From: an uncultured Erythrobacter sp.
GTDB lineage: Bacteria; Pseudomonadota; Alphaproteobacteria; Sphingomonadales; Sphingomonadaceae
Length of the DNA stretch: 37,480 nt
Assembly (NCBI GenBank): GCA_938015255.1
Contig: CALLQC010000070.1
Coordinates: forward strand, 1 to 37,480
Reading direction: 5' to 3'
Both the position numbers and the translations under genes were made by a program. This document shows positions 16,764 through 25,208 of this stretch, piece after piece; within the stretch, counting starts at the first letter, position 1; each line of letters begins with the position of its first letter. The notes beneath the pieces are model-generated. The model was not told where the DNA came from. It made no database searches and worked only from the letters and a program-made list of their open reading frames with translations.

Positions 16764-17684
16764 ATGGCGCCGCCTTCATCGCGCCGATCATCGGGTTTTT
16801 CCAAGAAGGCCCAGTATTCGGTCTTCACGGGATATCTGCTGGCCGGTCTCGGCGCGCTGCTCGGCCTGGCTTTGCTCGTCCTATCCCTGTGGCAACCGGC
16901 CGCATTCGCTCCTCTTCGAAGCGGTGCAAGCGATGCGATTGCCCCTGTCGGCACAGGCACAGCACAAGTGCGCGATGCCAGCGGCAGCACGTGGCAAAAC
17001 ATCAAGGCCTATTGGAACGCTGGCAGTCAGAATGCAGCATTGCGCAAAGAGGTAGAGGAGGCCCGCATCCGTCTCAAAGAAGTTGAGGCGGTGGCGCAGG
17101 AGAATGAACGCCTGAAATCCCTGGTCGCTCTATCCGAAAGCGAAATCGAACCTGTAGCGGTGGCACGTCTCGTCGGCTCAAGCCCCACCAGCAGCCGCCG
17201 GTTCGCGTATATCGGTAAAGGGCGCTCGGATGGAATTGAGGTTGGCATGCCGGTCCGAAGCGCGCGCGGAGTTGTAGGGCGGGTTCTTGAAGTCGCGCGC
17301 AATTCATCGCGAATTCTTCTGCTGACGGATAGCGAGAGCGTGCTGCCGGTGCGCCGGTCAACCGATGAAACGGTCGCCTTTGCCGAGGGCCGCGGCGATG
17401 GGTTGCTGCGTATCCGGTTGATCAATCTTGGGCTGAACCCACTCGAAGTTGGCGATGTTTTTGTAACCAGCGGTGCAGGCGGTTATTACAGACCGAACGT
17501 TGCAGTCGCCATTCTGAGCGAAAAGACCCCTGATGGCGGCCTTGCACGTTTGGTCGCTGCACCTTCTGCGACGGACTTCGTCTCGGTAGAACCAAAGTTT
17601 GAACCGGAAGCGGTCGACGCATCTCTCAGCTCTGAAAATTCACCGTTCGATCAGACAGAGGATGGCGGCGAGGCCGCGAACTGA
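16764..17684 (+). CDS. mreC: Rod-shape-determining protein MreC
   Basis: The 306-residue bitopic inner-membrane protein has a cytoplasmic serine/arginine-rich start, one membrane helix near residues 23-47, a periplasmic coiled coil near residues 85-120 (NAALRKEVEEARIRLKEVE) and then the two-barrel MreC domain (SSRRFAYIGKGRSDGIEVGM, VGRVLEVARNSSRILLLTD, GLNPLEVGDVFVTSGAGGYY). The tail is acidic and variable. MreC links MreB to PBP2 and activates wall synthesis. Its stop overlaps the mreD ATG (TGATG). It starts 63 bases after mreB. Confidence 0.95.
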   Translation: MAPPSSRRSSGFSKKAQYSVFTGYLLAGLGALLGLALLVLSLWQPAAFAPLRSGASDAIAPVGTGTAQVRDASGSTWQNIKAYWNAGSQNAALRKEVEEARIRLKEVEAVAQENERLKSLVALSESEIEPVAVARLVGSSPTSSRRFAYIGKGRSDGIEVGMPVRSARGVVGRVLEVARNSSRILLLTDSESVLPVRRSTDETVAFAEGRGDGLLRIRLINLGLNPLEVGDVFVTSGAGGYYRPNVAVAILSEKTPDGGLARLVAAPSATDFVSVEPKFEPEAVDASLSSENSPFDQTEDGGEAAN

Positions 17685-18241
17685 TGGACAGATTGGGACC
17701 GCCTCAGCGCAGCGCGAGCCGATATTCCGGCGGTATCAACCGCGTTCAGAACCCCTGGCGCGCGAACACTGTGCCGTATGTTACCATTTTGCTCGGGTCA
17801 CTCATTCCGACCGTTCTGGTGGCCGAAGCGATGCCGATTTTGCCGCCGTTGGGATATTTGATGCTGCTTTGCTGGCGCGTCATGCGGCCTGGCTTCTTGC
17901 CCCTATGGGTGGGCGTCCCTCTGGGCGCGTTTGATGATCTGTTCAGCGGCCAGCCCTTTGGCAGCGCAATCCTGCTATGGTCGGTCACAATGATTGTGCT
18001 CGAATTCATTGAAACCCGCTTTCCCTGGCGCGGGTTCTGGCAGGACTGGTTCACCGCAGCGATAGCGATGGTTTTGTATATCGTTTTCGCCATGGTTGTT
18101 TCCGGTGCTCCTTTAACCCTGCCCATGTTTGTCGCGGCGATCCCGCAGATAGCAATTGCTATCCTGCTCTATCCGCCGTTCGCGCGGATGGTCGCGTGGT
18201 TCGATATGTTCCGCCTTGCGCGCGCGCGGAGGGTCGGCTGA
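17684..18241 (+). CDS. mreD: Rod-shape-determining protein MreD
   Basis: This 185-residue polytopic inner-membrane protein has about five hydrophobic spans and the family segments PILPPLGYLMLLCWRVMRPG, then GVPLGAFDDLFSGQPFGSAI. It stabilises the MreC-PBP2 elongation complex. The protein is encoded between mreC and mrdA with one-base overlaps at both ends, so all three are translationally coupled. Sequence conservation in this family is low, so position contributes to the call. Confidence 0.93.
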   Translation: MDRLGPPQRSASRYSGGINRVQNPWRANTVPYVTILLGSLIPTVLVAEAMPILPPLGYLMLLCWRVMRPGFLPLWVGVPLGAFDDLFSGQPFGSAILLWSVTMIVLEFIETRFPWRGFWQDWFTAAIAMVLYIVFAMVVSGAPLTLPMFVAAIPQIAIAILLYPPFARMVAWFDMFRLARARRVG

Positions 18242-20316
18242 TGCTGGGTCTGGGCAAAAAGCGCGGCGCAAAGCGTTCAAGCACCCTTGTCAACGCTTCC
18301 ATGCTCAAAAACGCATTTGACCGGCGCAGCATGGTGATCGGATCGATCCAGGGTGGAATTGGCGTGCTGCTGGCGGTGCGGATGGGCTATCTTGCAATTG
18401 CCGAAAACGAGAAATACCGCCTCGAATCCGAAAGCAACCGTGTCAACCTGACGCTGATACCACCGCGCCGGGGTTGGATACTGGATCGAAACGGCGCTCC
18501 CCTCGCCTCCAATCGCGCCGATTTTCGCGTCGATGTGATCCCCGAGCGGTTGACGGACCCGGATCAGACGATCGACGAGATCGGTGCCCTGCTCGGGCTG
18601 AACGAAGCGCGTATCGCCGACCTGAAGCAGGAGATGGAAACCGCGCGCGGCTTTGCTCCTGTCGAGGTTGCAAGCGGCCTGAATTACGAACAATTTGCTG
18701 CGCTCAGCGTGCGATTACCGGACATGCAGGGCGTGGTTCCGCAGCGCGGTTTCTCCCGTTTCTACCCAACCGCTTCCAGCGTCGGCCACCTGATTGGTTA
18801 TGTCGGGCCTGCGTCTGCGGAGGAATACGAGCAGGATCGCAACCCGCTGCTCATCACGCCGGGATACAAGATCGGCAAAGATGGCCTTGAAAAGCAATTC
18901 GAACAGGATTTGCGCGGCGTGCCGGGCGCGCGCCGCGTAGAGGTAACGGCATCTGGCCGCATCATCCGCGATCTGGAAACCCGTGACGATATTCAGGGCG
19001 ACCCAGTCAAGCTGACCATTGATGGCCCGCTTCAGGATTATGCTGCGCGCCGGATTGGTCTTGAAAGCGGGTCCGTGGTCGTGATGGACTGCGCGACCGG
19101 AGACCTTCTCTGCATGGCTTCCATGCCGAGCTTCGATCCCAACAGCTTTTCTGACGGGATTGGCAGCGTTGAATATGCGATGCTGCGCGAAGATCAGCGC
19201 GTTCCGCTCCGCAATAAAGTCCTTAAGGGGCTTTATCCCCCCGGTTCAACAGTAAAGCCAATGCACTGTATGTCATTCCTTAAGGAGGGTGTAGACCCAG
19301 GAGAGACAATCGTGTGCGGCGGCGGCAGGCGGATTGGCAATCGTTTTTTCCGCTGCCACAGCAATCACGGCGTCGTCGATATGACAAAAGCGATTGCTCA
19401 AAGCTGTGACAGCTATTTCTATCATTTTGCGCAGCAGGTCGGCTTTGACACGGTGGCCAGTTTTGCGAAGGATCTTGGCCTGGGTCAGGAATACCCGCTG
19501 CCCGTAACCAGCCAGTTTTACGGGACAGTCCCGACACCCGATTGGAAGCTCAACAAGTTCGGGCGCGAATGGCAGCCCTTTGACACGGTCAACGCATCAA
19601 TTGGCCAAGGGTATTACCTCACAAGCCCCCTTCAACTTGCGGTTATGAGCACCCGGCTCGCAACAGGTCGCAGAGTCAACCCGAGACTGATTATCGATGG
19701 GCCCGCGAAGGATTTCGTAAGTTATGATTTCCGCGACGAATTCATTACACATATACGCGACGCGATGAGCGAGGTTGTGAACGGAGCCGGCACCGCGCGG
19801 CGCGCGCAACTCCCGCTCGATGGCATCAAAATCGCTGGGAAGACGGGCACCGCGCAGGTCGTTTCGCTTAGCGTGTCGGACGGCCGAAGCGGGCCATGGA
19901 AATATCGCGACCACGGCCTGTTCACTTTCTTCGCACCGCTTGAAAATCCACGTTATGCCGGCGCAGTGGTGATCGAACATGGAGGGGGCTCCGGCTCCGC
20001 ATACCCGATCGCGCGCGACGTAATGACCTTTATGTTCGATCCTGAAAAAGGCCTTGCAGCGCTCACAGCCCTGGAAAAGCAGTGGGGCGGCACGGCGCAG
20101 GAACGCCTTGAAAAGCGTTATGCGGCCTACGCGGCCGAGCGCGGCGCAACGGTCACACCGCCGCCTCGCCGTGACGAGGACATCTTTGACCAGGTCGAGG
20201 CTGAGGCTCGCGTTGCGGCAAGGCAGTCCGAAGCGATTGCCGAAGACGCAATTGCACCGCGCGAGGATCAGGCAGCCTCGGGTTCGCCTCCTCCTGATGC
20301 GGTAACGCGGCCATGA
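18241..20316 (+). CDS. mrdA: Penicillin-binding protein 2, elongation transpeptidase
   Basis: The ATG at 18241 overlaps the mreD stop and gives 691 residues. An earlier in-frame start at 18196 lies inside mreD and was rejected. One membrane helix lies near residues 33-55. The PBP dimerisation domain (LIPPRRGWILDRNGAPLASN) and the transpeptidase follow, with Ser336-Thr-Val-Lys339, Ser388-Cys-Asp390 (the SxD form usual in class B2) and KTG at 534-536. A C-terminal tail of about 75 residues, charged and Ala/Pro-rich, extends beyond the catalytic domain. The enzyme cross-links peptidoglycan during side-wall elongation with RodA, whose start overlaps its stop by four bases. Confidence 0.96.
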   Translation: MLGLGKKRGAKRSSTLVNASMLKNAFDRRSMVIGSIQGGIGVLLAVRMGYLAIAENEKYRLESESNRVNLTLIPPRRGWILDRNGAPLASNRADFRVDVIPERLTDPDQTIDEIGALLGLNEARIADLKQEMETARGFAPVEVASGLNYEQFAALSVRLPDMQGVVPQRGFSRFYPTASSVGHLIGYVGPASAEEYEQDRNPLLITPGYKIGKDGLEKQFEQDLRGVPGARRVEVTASGRIIRDLETRDDIQGDPVKLTIDGPLQDYAARRIGLESGSVVVMDCATGDLLCMASMPSFDPNSFSDGIGSVEYAMLREDQRVPLRNKVLKGLYPPGSTVKPMHCMSFLKEGVDPGETIVCGGGRRIGNRFFRCHSNHGVVDMTKAIAQSCDSYFYHFAQQVGFDTVASFAKDLGLGQEYPLPVTSQFYGTVPTPDWKLNKFGREWQPFDTVNASIGQGYYLTSPLQLAVMSTRLATGRRVNPRLIIDGPAKDFVSYDFRDEFITHIRDAMSEVVNGAGTARRAQLPLDGIKIAGKTGTAQVVSLSVSDGRSGPWKYRDHGLFTFFAPLENPRYAGAVVIEHGGGSGSAYPIARDVMTFMFDPEKGLAALTALEKQWGGTAQERLEKRYAAYAAERGATVTPPPRRDEDIFDQVEAEARVAARQSEAIAEDAIAPREDQAASGSPPPDAVTRP

Positions 20317-21431
20317 ACACAGTCATACCTGCCCCGATTGCCCGTCAACCATGGAGCATGCTGATCCCGCTATTCCTGCTTGTCGGGTTTGGGGCAGCAG
20401 TGTTGTATTCAGCGGGCGGCGGGTCAATGAGCCCGTTTGCATCGTCTCACCTCTTGCGATTTGGTGTCGCGATGGTGATGGCGTCTGTTATCGCCTCATT
20501 ACCGCGCGAACTCGTGAAGTTTCTGACGTATCCCGCTTATGTCGCTGTGCTTCTACTGCTGATCGCGGTTGAAATTATCGGGCAGGTTGGCGGGGGCAGC
20601 CAAAGATGGCTCGATCTCGGTTTCATGGTTCTTCAGCCGTCAGAGCTGATGAAACCTGTCGTCGTGGTAACACTGGCCCATTTTTACGCCAGCCTGCCGC
20701 TCGGTATGATTACGAGCTGGCGTGCCCTTCTGGTGCCAGGCGCATTTATTGCGGTTCCCGTGGCATTTGTGCTGTTGCAGCCTGATCTGGGGACATCGCT
20801 CGCAATCGCATTTGGCGGAGTGGTCGTAATGCTATTGGCCGGATTGCCGCTTAAATGGTTTCTGGGTGCCGGCGCCGCAGCGGCAGCGGCGGCGCCCGCC
20901 TTATTCTATCTTGCGCTGCAGCCGTACCAACAACGCCGGGTTCTAACGATGTTCAATCCAGAGGCAGATCCGCTCGGCGCGGGCTATCACATTACCCAAT
21001 CGAAAATCGCAATCGGTTCCGGTGGCATTTTCGGAAAAGGCTTCAACAACGGGTCGCAAAGCCACCTGCAATACCTGCCAGAACCGCACACAGACTTTGT
21101 ATTCGCCACCATGGCTGAAGAATGGGGCTTTATCGGCGGCCTGTTTGTAATCGGAATGTTTGCTCTGATCCTGCGCTGGGGTTGGCGAGTGGCTATGGAT
21201 GCGCGGGACCGCTTCTCAAGCTTGCTGGCCGCCGGTATGGTGGCAACAATCTTTTTCTACATCGCGGTCAATTTGCTCATGGTCATGGGCTTCGCACCTG
21301 TTGTTGGCATCCCCTTGCCGTTCATGAGCCACGGGGGATCATCCATGCTCACCAACATGATCTGCATCGGCGCGTTGATGATGGTGAACAGCTGGAACCG
21401 ACGCGCGCCAAGGACGGGATTGGCAGGTTAG
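20313..21431 (+). CDS. rodA: RodA, SEDS peptidoglycan glycosyltransferase of elongation
   Basis: The 372-residue SEDS protein has about ten membrane spans. Family signatures are GGSQRWLDLGFMVLQPSELM, FVLLQPDLGTSLAIAFGG, AIGSGGIFGKGFNNGSQSH, LPEPHTDFVFATMAEEWGF and the C-terminal GIPLPFMSHGGSSM. It polymerises lipid II glycan strands with PBP2. The start overlaps the PBP2 stop (ATGA). It closes the rod-shape operon; the convergent LuxR gene ends only three bases downstream, with no visible terminator between them. Confidence 0.97.
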   Translation: MNTVIPAPIARQPWSMLIPLFLLVGFGAAVLYSAGGGSMSPFASSHLLRFGVAMVMASVIASLPRELVKFLTYPAYVAVLLLLIAVEIIGQVGGGSQRWLDLGFMVLQPSELMKPVVVVTLAHFYASLPLGMITSWRALLVPGAFIAVPVAFVLLQPDLGTSLAIAFGGVVVMLLAGLPLKWFLGAGAAAAAAAPALFYLALQPYQQRRVLTMFNPEADPLGAGYHITQSKIAIGSGGIFGKGFNNGSQSHLQYLPEPHTDFVFATMAEEWGFIGGLFVIGMFALILRWGWRVAMDARDRFSSLLAAGMVATIFFYIAVNLLMVMGFAPVVGIPLPFMSHGGSSMLTNMICIGALMMVNSWNRRAPRTGLAG

Positions 21432-21434
21432 ACT

Positions 21435-22145
21435 TCAGGGGGAGACAAGGCCCAGTTTCAACGCCTTGACCACCGCCCCTACTCTGTCCGCTTCGCCAAG
21501 TTTCGCATAGATCCGCTTCGAATAGGTTTTTACCGTATCAGGCGAGATTGCCAGTATGTCAGCAATGACCGAGGCAGATTTGCCCCGGGCAATCCAATCC
21601 AGAACCTCTTGCTCCCTTTGTGATAACTCGACCGGCTCATGCGCCTTGTCGAGCAGCACACAGACCCGCTGATGCGCTGCCTGGGCGACTGCGCGCACAG
21701 TTCCAAGATTGTCGGCACCAACACGATCAAGCGGTTTGCCAAAGTCGAAGGAACCATAAGCGGTTCTCCCCTTGGGGCCGAATAGCGGAAGGCCAAAGCC
21801 ATGGACCAAGCCAAATCGCTTCATCGCTGCGAAGTATTCTTCGTTCTCGGGCGTGTTTGGTCCGAAATTCTGCGCGTCTTTCCATGTCAGCAGCGCAGCG
21901 TGTTTGATCGTTCTTTCAGGTATTGGATCTTTTTGGCGAAAGTCCGATTCGTCATAACACTTGAGCCAGGCCGGGTCGAAGCCTTGCGCATGCACAACTG
22001 TTCGCTCCGATGTCGGCGGTTCAAAAAGAGGTGTAAAATGATAGCTTTGCCGAACTATACCTTGTTGCTCGGCAATTTCGACAGCCGCCCACATTACTTC
22101 GCTGACTTCGCGTAATGCTTCTATCCGGGCGAAATGTGATTGCAT
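21435..22145 (-). CDS. LuxR-type regulator with acyl-homoserine-lactone binding domain (solo)
   Basis: The 236-residue protein has an N-terminal autoinducer-binding domain and a C-terminal GerE-type HTH. With a constant offset of three from TraR numbering, all six conserved ligand-pocket residues are present: Trp60, Tyr64, Asp73, Pro74, Trp88 and Gly116. The three conserved HTH residues (Glu178, Leu182, Gly188) sit in LSQREQEVLDWIARGKS. It should therefore bind an acyl-homoserine lactone or related signal and regulate transcription. No LuxI-type synthase is in the window, so here it is a solo. It converges on rodA with a three-base gap and is divergent from the gene at 22359, a possible target. 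Confidence 0.9.
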   Translation of the reverse strand: MQSHFARIEALREVSEVMWAAVEIAEQQGIVRQSYHFTPLFEPPTSERTVVHAQGFDPAWLKCYDESDFRQKDPIPERTIKHAALLTWKDAQNFGPNTPENEEYFAAMKRFGLVHGFGLPLFGPKGRTAYGSFDFGKPLDRVGADNLGTVRAVAQAAHQRVCVLLDKAHEPVELSQREQEVLDWIARGKSASVIADILAISPDTVKTYSKRIYAKLGEADRVGAVVKALKLGLVSP

Positions 22146-22174
22146 CGTTACACTGTTTTACACCACGTCACCCA

Positions 22175-22335
22175 ACTAGGCGACTTTCCGTAAACGTCAA
22201 CTAAGCCCATAAGGAGGACGGTCGTTCGCAAGATCGCCCGCGTTCGGGTCGTAAGTCCGGCTCTGCCGGATACTAAGTTGAGCGCGAAAGCCCTGGCGGC
22301 GGGTTCCCCCCCAACGGACCCTGTCGCCAGGCACC
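22175..22335 (+). other. Hairpin-rich divergent region / leader
   Basis: Several stems lie between the LuxR gene and the gene at 22359: CCCG-CGTT-CGGG (22237-22248), TCCGGC-TCT-GCCGGA (22256-22270) and CCTGGCG (22292-22298) with CGCCAGG (22325-22331), extended by GGG/CCC. The GTCGCC inside the last arm can alternatively pair with GGCGAC near 22179-22184. A good Shine-Dalgarno-like AAGGAGG near 22211 has no start codon behind it. This suggests a structured leader or small RNA. No named RNA family was recognised and no clear lux box was seen. Confidence 0.3.
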
Positions 22336-22358
22336 AGTTTACAAAAACGGAGACTTCG

Positions 22359-22697
22359 ATGTTTCGCTTGCGCGGAAAAGGTGCAGAAATGCGGAAAAAA
22401 TTGGCCTCATTCACGCGGGTCAAGGACGCTTCGGCCGACCCTGTTTCGTTGTGCGCGCGCGCAATCATGGATGCACTTTCTGCTCGTGAGCAAGAAGGTG
22501 AAACCACGACACTGCGCCAGCTTCATCTGGTGACCGACTTTTCGCAGCGCGAAGCGCTGAAAGCAGTTGCTGCGCTAGAGGAGCTTGAGCTCGTAGAGGT
22601 TGATCGCAACCTTCACGACGCGCTGGAATCGCGCATCGACCTCACAGAGGAGATGCGCAAGCGGCTCGCTGACAGCAATCGCCGCAGCGCAGCATAA
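22359..22697 (+). CDS. Small hypothetical protein, possible winged-helix type
   Basis: This 112-residue soluble protein starts at the ATG at 22359, with ACGGAGA just upstream. An in-frame start at 22278 would lie in the hairpin region and was rejected. It has a basic N-terminus (MFRLRGKGAEMRKK) and then a predicted helical core, TLRQLHLVTDFSQREALKAV then AALEELELVEVDRNLHD, which reads like the recognition helix and wing of a small MarR/winged-helix fold. This is weak, pattern-level evidence only. It lies between a solo LuxR gene and tRNA-Lys and is the last chromosomal-style gene before the island. Function is unknown. Confidence 0.6.
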   Translation: MFRLRGKGAEMRKKLASFTRVKDASADPVSLCARAIMDALSAREQEGETTTLRQLHLVTDFSQREALKAVAALEELELVEVDRNLHDALESRIDLTEEMRKRLADSNRRSAA

Positions 22698-22802
22698 AAC
22701 CTTTTCATCCGCGAAATGGTCGCTATATGCAGCGCCTCCGGAGATTCTAGGCGCATCGTCTGATGCCATGAAATTCCGGATCTCCGATGCTTCAATCGGC
22801 AC

Positions 22803-22878
<76 letters not shown>

Positions 22879-22892
22879 AACTTTCCAAGCGG

Positions 22893-23585
22893 TTAGTCGG
22901 AATTCTCGTCAGACGCGATTTGCGGTTTGTGAGCATTTTGTGAGGTGCCCAGTGATGGGTCTCGCAAAATCGGCAGGAGCACGCTCTCAAGCGAATCAAT
23001 CGCCTCATCGACAGCGACGCCAATCGGATTACGTTCGGGGACGGTCATTCCCATATCCCACATGTCTTGCTCAATCTTCGTTGTGAAATCGTGGTCAGTC
23101 CTTTTGTCGGTCGAATACATATCGGCAGACACATTCACTCGCGTCACCTGCTGCCAAAGTTTTTGAAGCTGTGCTTCGACGTCTTCACCGAAATACGCCC
23201 TCGCCTTCGGCATAACGTCGAAGATGCGCTCCCAATCAGCATCATATCGTTTCAAGCGCAGTCGGATTAACTGCCCTTGTTGTGCTTGCCGCTGCTTGTC
23301 TTCGGGAAGGCTCTGATACCATTTCGCACCTTTGAGGATCTCGTGCGCCGCTTCACTCTCGTTGCCGCCGCTCATGGGACTTCGAACGGCCGCAAGATTG
23401 CGTTTGATGCGATAGGCGAGCGTCAACACATCATCGGCTGTTTCAAGTCGACGTTCGAACAACTTCTCTTGTCGAAAGCCGTCGATGGTGTTCGCTGCGC
23501 GCCACGCCGCGTAAACAACCGCAGCCACGCCAGCCCACGACGCGAGGGCTCCGATCATCGATCCTGTTGCCGCCCAATCAATCAT
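22893..23585 (-). CDS. Membrane-anchored protein of unknown function, partner of TIR protein
   Basis: The 230-residue protein has one N-terminal membrane helix (GALASWAGVAAVVYAAW, about residues 12-28), then a long charged helical region (RQEKLFERRLETADDVL, YRIKRNLAAVRSP). A largely helical cytosolic body follows (EIEQ-type DHDFTTKIEQDMWDMGM) and a polar tail. I know this TM-plus-helical layout as an uncharacterised protein type in Proteobacteria, without assigned function. Its ATG overlaps the TIR gene stop (TAATG), so the two are coupled and probably work together. A membrane effector or sensor role is inference. It ends just before tRNA-Lys on the opposite strand. Confidence 0.75.
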   Translation of the reverse strand: MIDWAATGSMIGALASWAGVAAVVYAAWRAANTIDGFRQEKLFERRLETADDVLTLAYRIKRNLAAVRSPMSGGNESEAAHEILKGAKWYQSLPEDKQRQAQQGQLIRLRLKRYDADWERIFDVMPKARAYFGEDVEAQLQKLWQQVTRVNVSADMYSTDKRTDHDFTTKIEQDMWDMGMTVPERNPIGVAVDEAIDSLESVLLPILRDPSLGTSQNAHKPQIASDENSD

Positions 23586-24679
23586 TAGAACGGCACATCG
23601 TCGTCGAGGTCATCGTATCCACCCTTAGTGTTTTGATCGACCAGCTTCCTGTCCTTGATGACCCAACTGCCGTCGGTGGCACTATCTAGATATTTGATCA
23701 GCCTGCGATGGTGATTCACAAGATAAGCTGCTCGATACAATTGATCGTTCTTTGCGAACGCAGCTACGATCTTCGAAACCTGCTCCTGCGTCAGTTTCTC
23801 AACGTGTGACTTAAGCCTTTCAAACCGAGAGCGAGCATCTGACCAATCCTGAGCGCCGCAGAAGCTGTTTACGAGAATGTCGTTCAATCGTTCTAGTCTC
23901 CGAAGGCGGTCGCCAATGGTGGGAAACAAATCCTTTGCCGCCTTGATCGGATTATCGAGAGAACCTTTTTGCGCTTGCTTCTTCGAGATGAACCCACGCG
24001 GATCCTTTTTTCCGACTTTAAGCGAAATTACAGGAACGCCTCGCCCAAGCGCATAACCCACCTCCTGCATGCAATAGACGGAGTCATGGAAATCGTCGGT
24101 AACTACGGCGACCATCAACTCCATTGTGTCTAACCCATCTTCGATGACTTTTTGCCATTCTTCATCGGCGGGGATCGTTTCGTGTGCAACGAAGCAGGAC
24201 ATTCCGTAGCCTTCGAGTGCGTCTGCGAGATTTTGCACTCGCGCCTTTTCACCATCACGGTGGCTGATGAAAATGCGCGCTAGGCCCGGTTTCCAAATAG
24301 AGACGTGATCGGGGTTGACTGTTGGCTTATCGGAAAACGGCGTCGCGCCTTGGTACTCTGGATCATTCTCGTCTTCGGCTTCAAGCAAGACATCGTGGAC
24401 GTGTTCGTTTTGAGCCGTTGAGATACGCTGAATGTCCGCCTGAATGGCATTGGAGAGTATCGTCAGGTCGTCCGGTTCTATCTCAGCTAACGCCTCCATA
24501 GGAGCAAATAGCACAAGCGAGTGTCCTGTGCTTTCGTTGTAGTTATCGAAATCCACGCCCTCACGGAGTTCCCAACGTCCGTTCGCGATTAGGCCGTGAC
24601 GAGTAGAGTCCTTCTTCCGTTCGTAAACAGCGGCAAGCTGTTTCAAATACTTTGGCATCTTTGTCCGCAATACACTCAT
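23585..24679 (-). CDS. TIR-domain protein, candidate defence NADase
   Basis: The 364-residue protein has an N-terminal region (1-125) of unknown fold, and a TIR domain at about 134-223: RIFISHRDGEKARVQNLADA, GYGMSCFVAHETIPADEEW, ELMVAVVTDDFHDSVYCMQE and VGYALGRGVPVISLKVG. Glu206 in CMQEVGYALG is at the position of the catalytic glutamate of TIR NADases. A helical C-terminal region of about 125 residues with an acidic end (GGYDDLDDDVPF) follows. Bacterial TIR proteins degrade or cyclise NAD in anti-phage immunity. Start alternatives are the ATG at 24679 and one seven codons on; neither has a strong ribosome site. The coupled membrane partner downstream suggests a two-gene system. Confidence 0.85.
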   Translation of the reverse strand: MSVLRTKMPKYLKQLAAVYERKKDSTRHGLIANGRWELREGVDFDNYNESTGHSLVLFAPMEALAEIEPDDLTILSNAIQADIQRISTAQNEHVHDVLLEAEDENDPEYQGATPFSDKPTVNPDHVSIWKPGLARIFISHRDGEKARVQNLADALEGYGMSCFVAHETIPADEEWQKVIEDGLDTMELMVAVVTDDFHDSVYCMQEVGYALGRGVPVISLKVGKKDPRGFISKKQAQKGSLDNPIKAAKDLFPTIGDRLRRLERLNDILVNSFCGAQDWSDARSRFERLKSHVEKLTQEQVSKIVAAFAKNDQLYRAAYLVNHHRRLIKYLDSATDGSWVIKDRKLVDQNTKGGYDDLDDDVPF

Positions 24680-24791
24680 CCCAATACTCTACTCCGAGTC
24701 GATTTGGTCGCATAGGTTCGTCCGATCAGTCTCCACCGTTTAGACAGGCAACTGATTTTGTTGCTTAATCTGCTTGCACATTCAGCGTCCA

Positions 24792-24819
24792 TCGATCAGA
24801 ACGTGAGCATGTTGATCGA
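24792..24819. repeat. Inverted repeat in the divergent region between TIR pair and plus-strand pair
   Basis: TCGATCA (24792-24798) and TGATCGA (24813-24819) are perfect 7-bp inverted arms with 14 bases between. The centre-to-centre distance is 21 bases, two helical turns, which fits a dimeric operator. The remainder of 24680-24944 shows no gene or other element that I can support. Confidence 0.35.
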
Positions 24820-24944
24820 ACCTACCTTCTGCATCGGACGCATTCGACGCGCCAACTGAGGGCCACGGCAAAAGCCGGTGACGCCTCAGCCATGGTCTGA
24901 TCGGCGGCACGTTCTTGGCCGGTCATGCAGAAGGGTTTCATCCC

Positions 24945-25208
24945 ATGACCAGTATGCCGAAGGGTCGTCAGACCCATGTCATTGCGAATGCTCTCGCGAC
25001 CGCCATTGTCTTCTTTGACGAAGTGATCGAGGAGAAGCGCTACATTCGCCACAGGGACGTCGGCGATATGCGCAAGCTGCTCGCTCAGCACAACGGCGAG
25101 AAAGTGTATCTGCTTGAGGCGAAGAACCGCCTCCGCGTTTGGCCTCAATCGCAAGAGGAAGCGATGGAGCTCGCTAAAGCGTTCGTCGCCGAGATCAACG
25201 CGGAATGA
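24945..25208 (+). CDS. Small hypothetical protein, first of a coupled pair
   Basis: The frame gives 87 residues from the ATG at 24945 (AGAAGGG upstream at 24929-24935), soluble and mixed alpha/beta, with segments IANALATAIVFFDEVIEEKR, DVGDMRKLLAQHNGEK and a C-terminal helix EEAMELAKAFVAEINAE. A TTG at 24915 would extend it by ten residues and is less convincing. Its stop overlaps the next ATG by four bases (ATGA), so the pair is co-translated. No family was recognised. The small two-gene arrangement inside an island would fit a toxin-antitoxin or anti-defence unit, but nothing in the sequence proves that. Confidence 0.6.
   Translation: MTSMPKGRQTHVIANALATAIVFFDEVIEEKRYIRHRDVGDMRKLLAQHNGEKVYLLEAKNRLRVWPQSQEEAMELAKAFVAEINAE

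Noticed and set aside
22175-22335. 6S RNA or SRP RNA
   Set aside because: Hairpins are present, but the conserved SRP loop is absent and the 6S closing stem/central bubble could not be established by hand.
22146-22358. A lux box for the solo LuxR protein
   Set aside because: No 18-20 base dyad resembling known lux boxes was found.
24822-25154. Minus-strand frame of 110 residues
   Set aside because: It is antisense to the coupled plus-strand pair, which has the better ribosome site and stop-start overlap.
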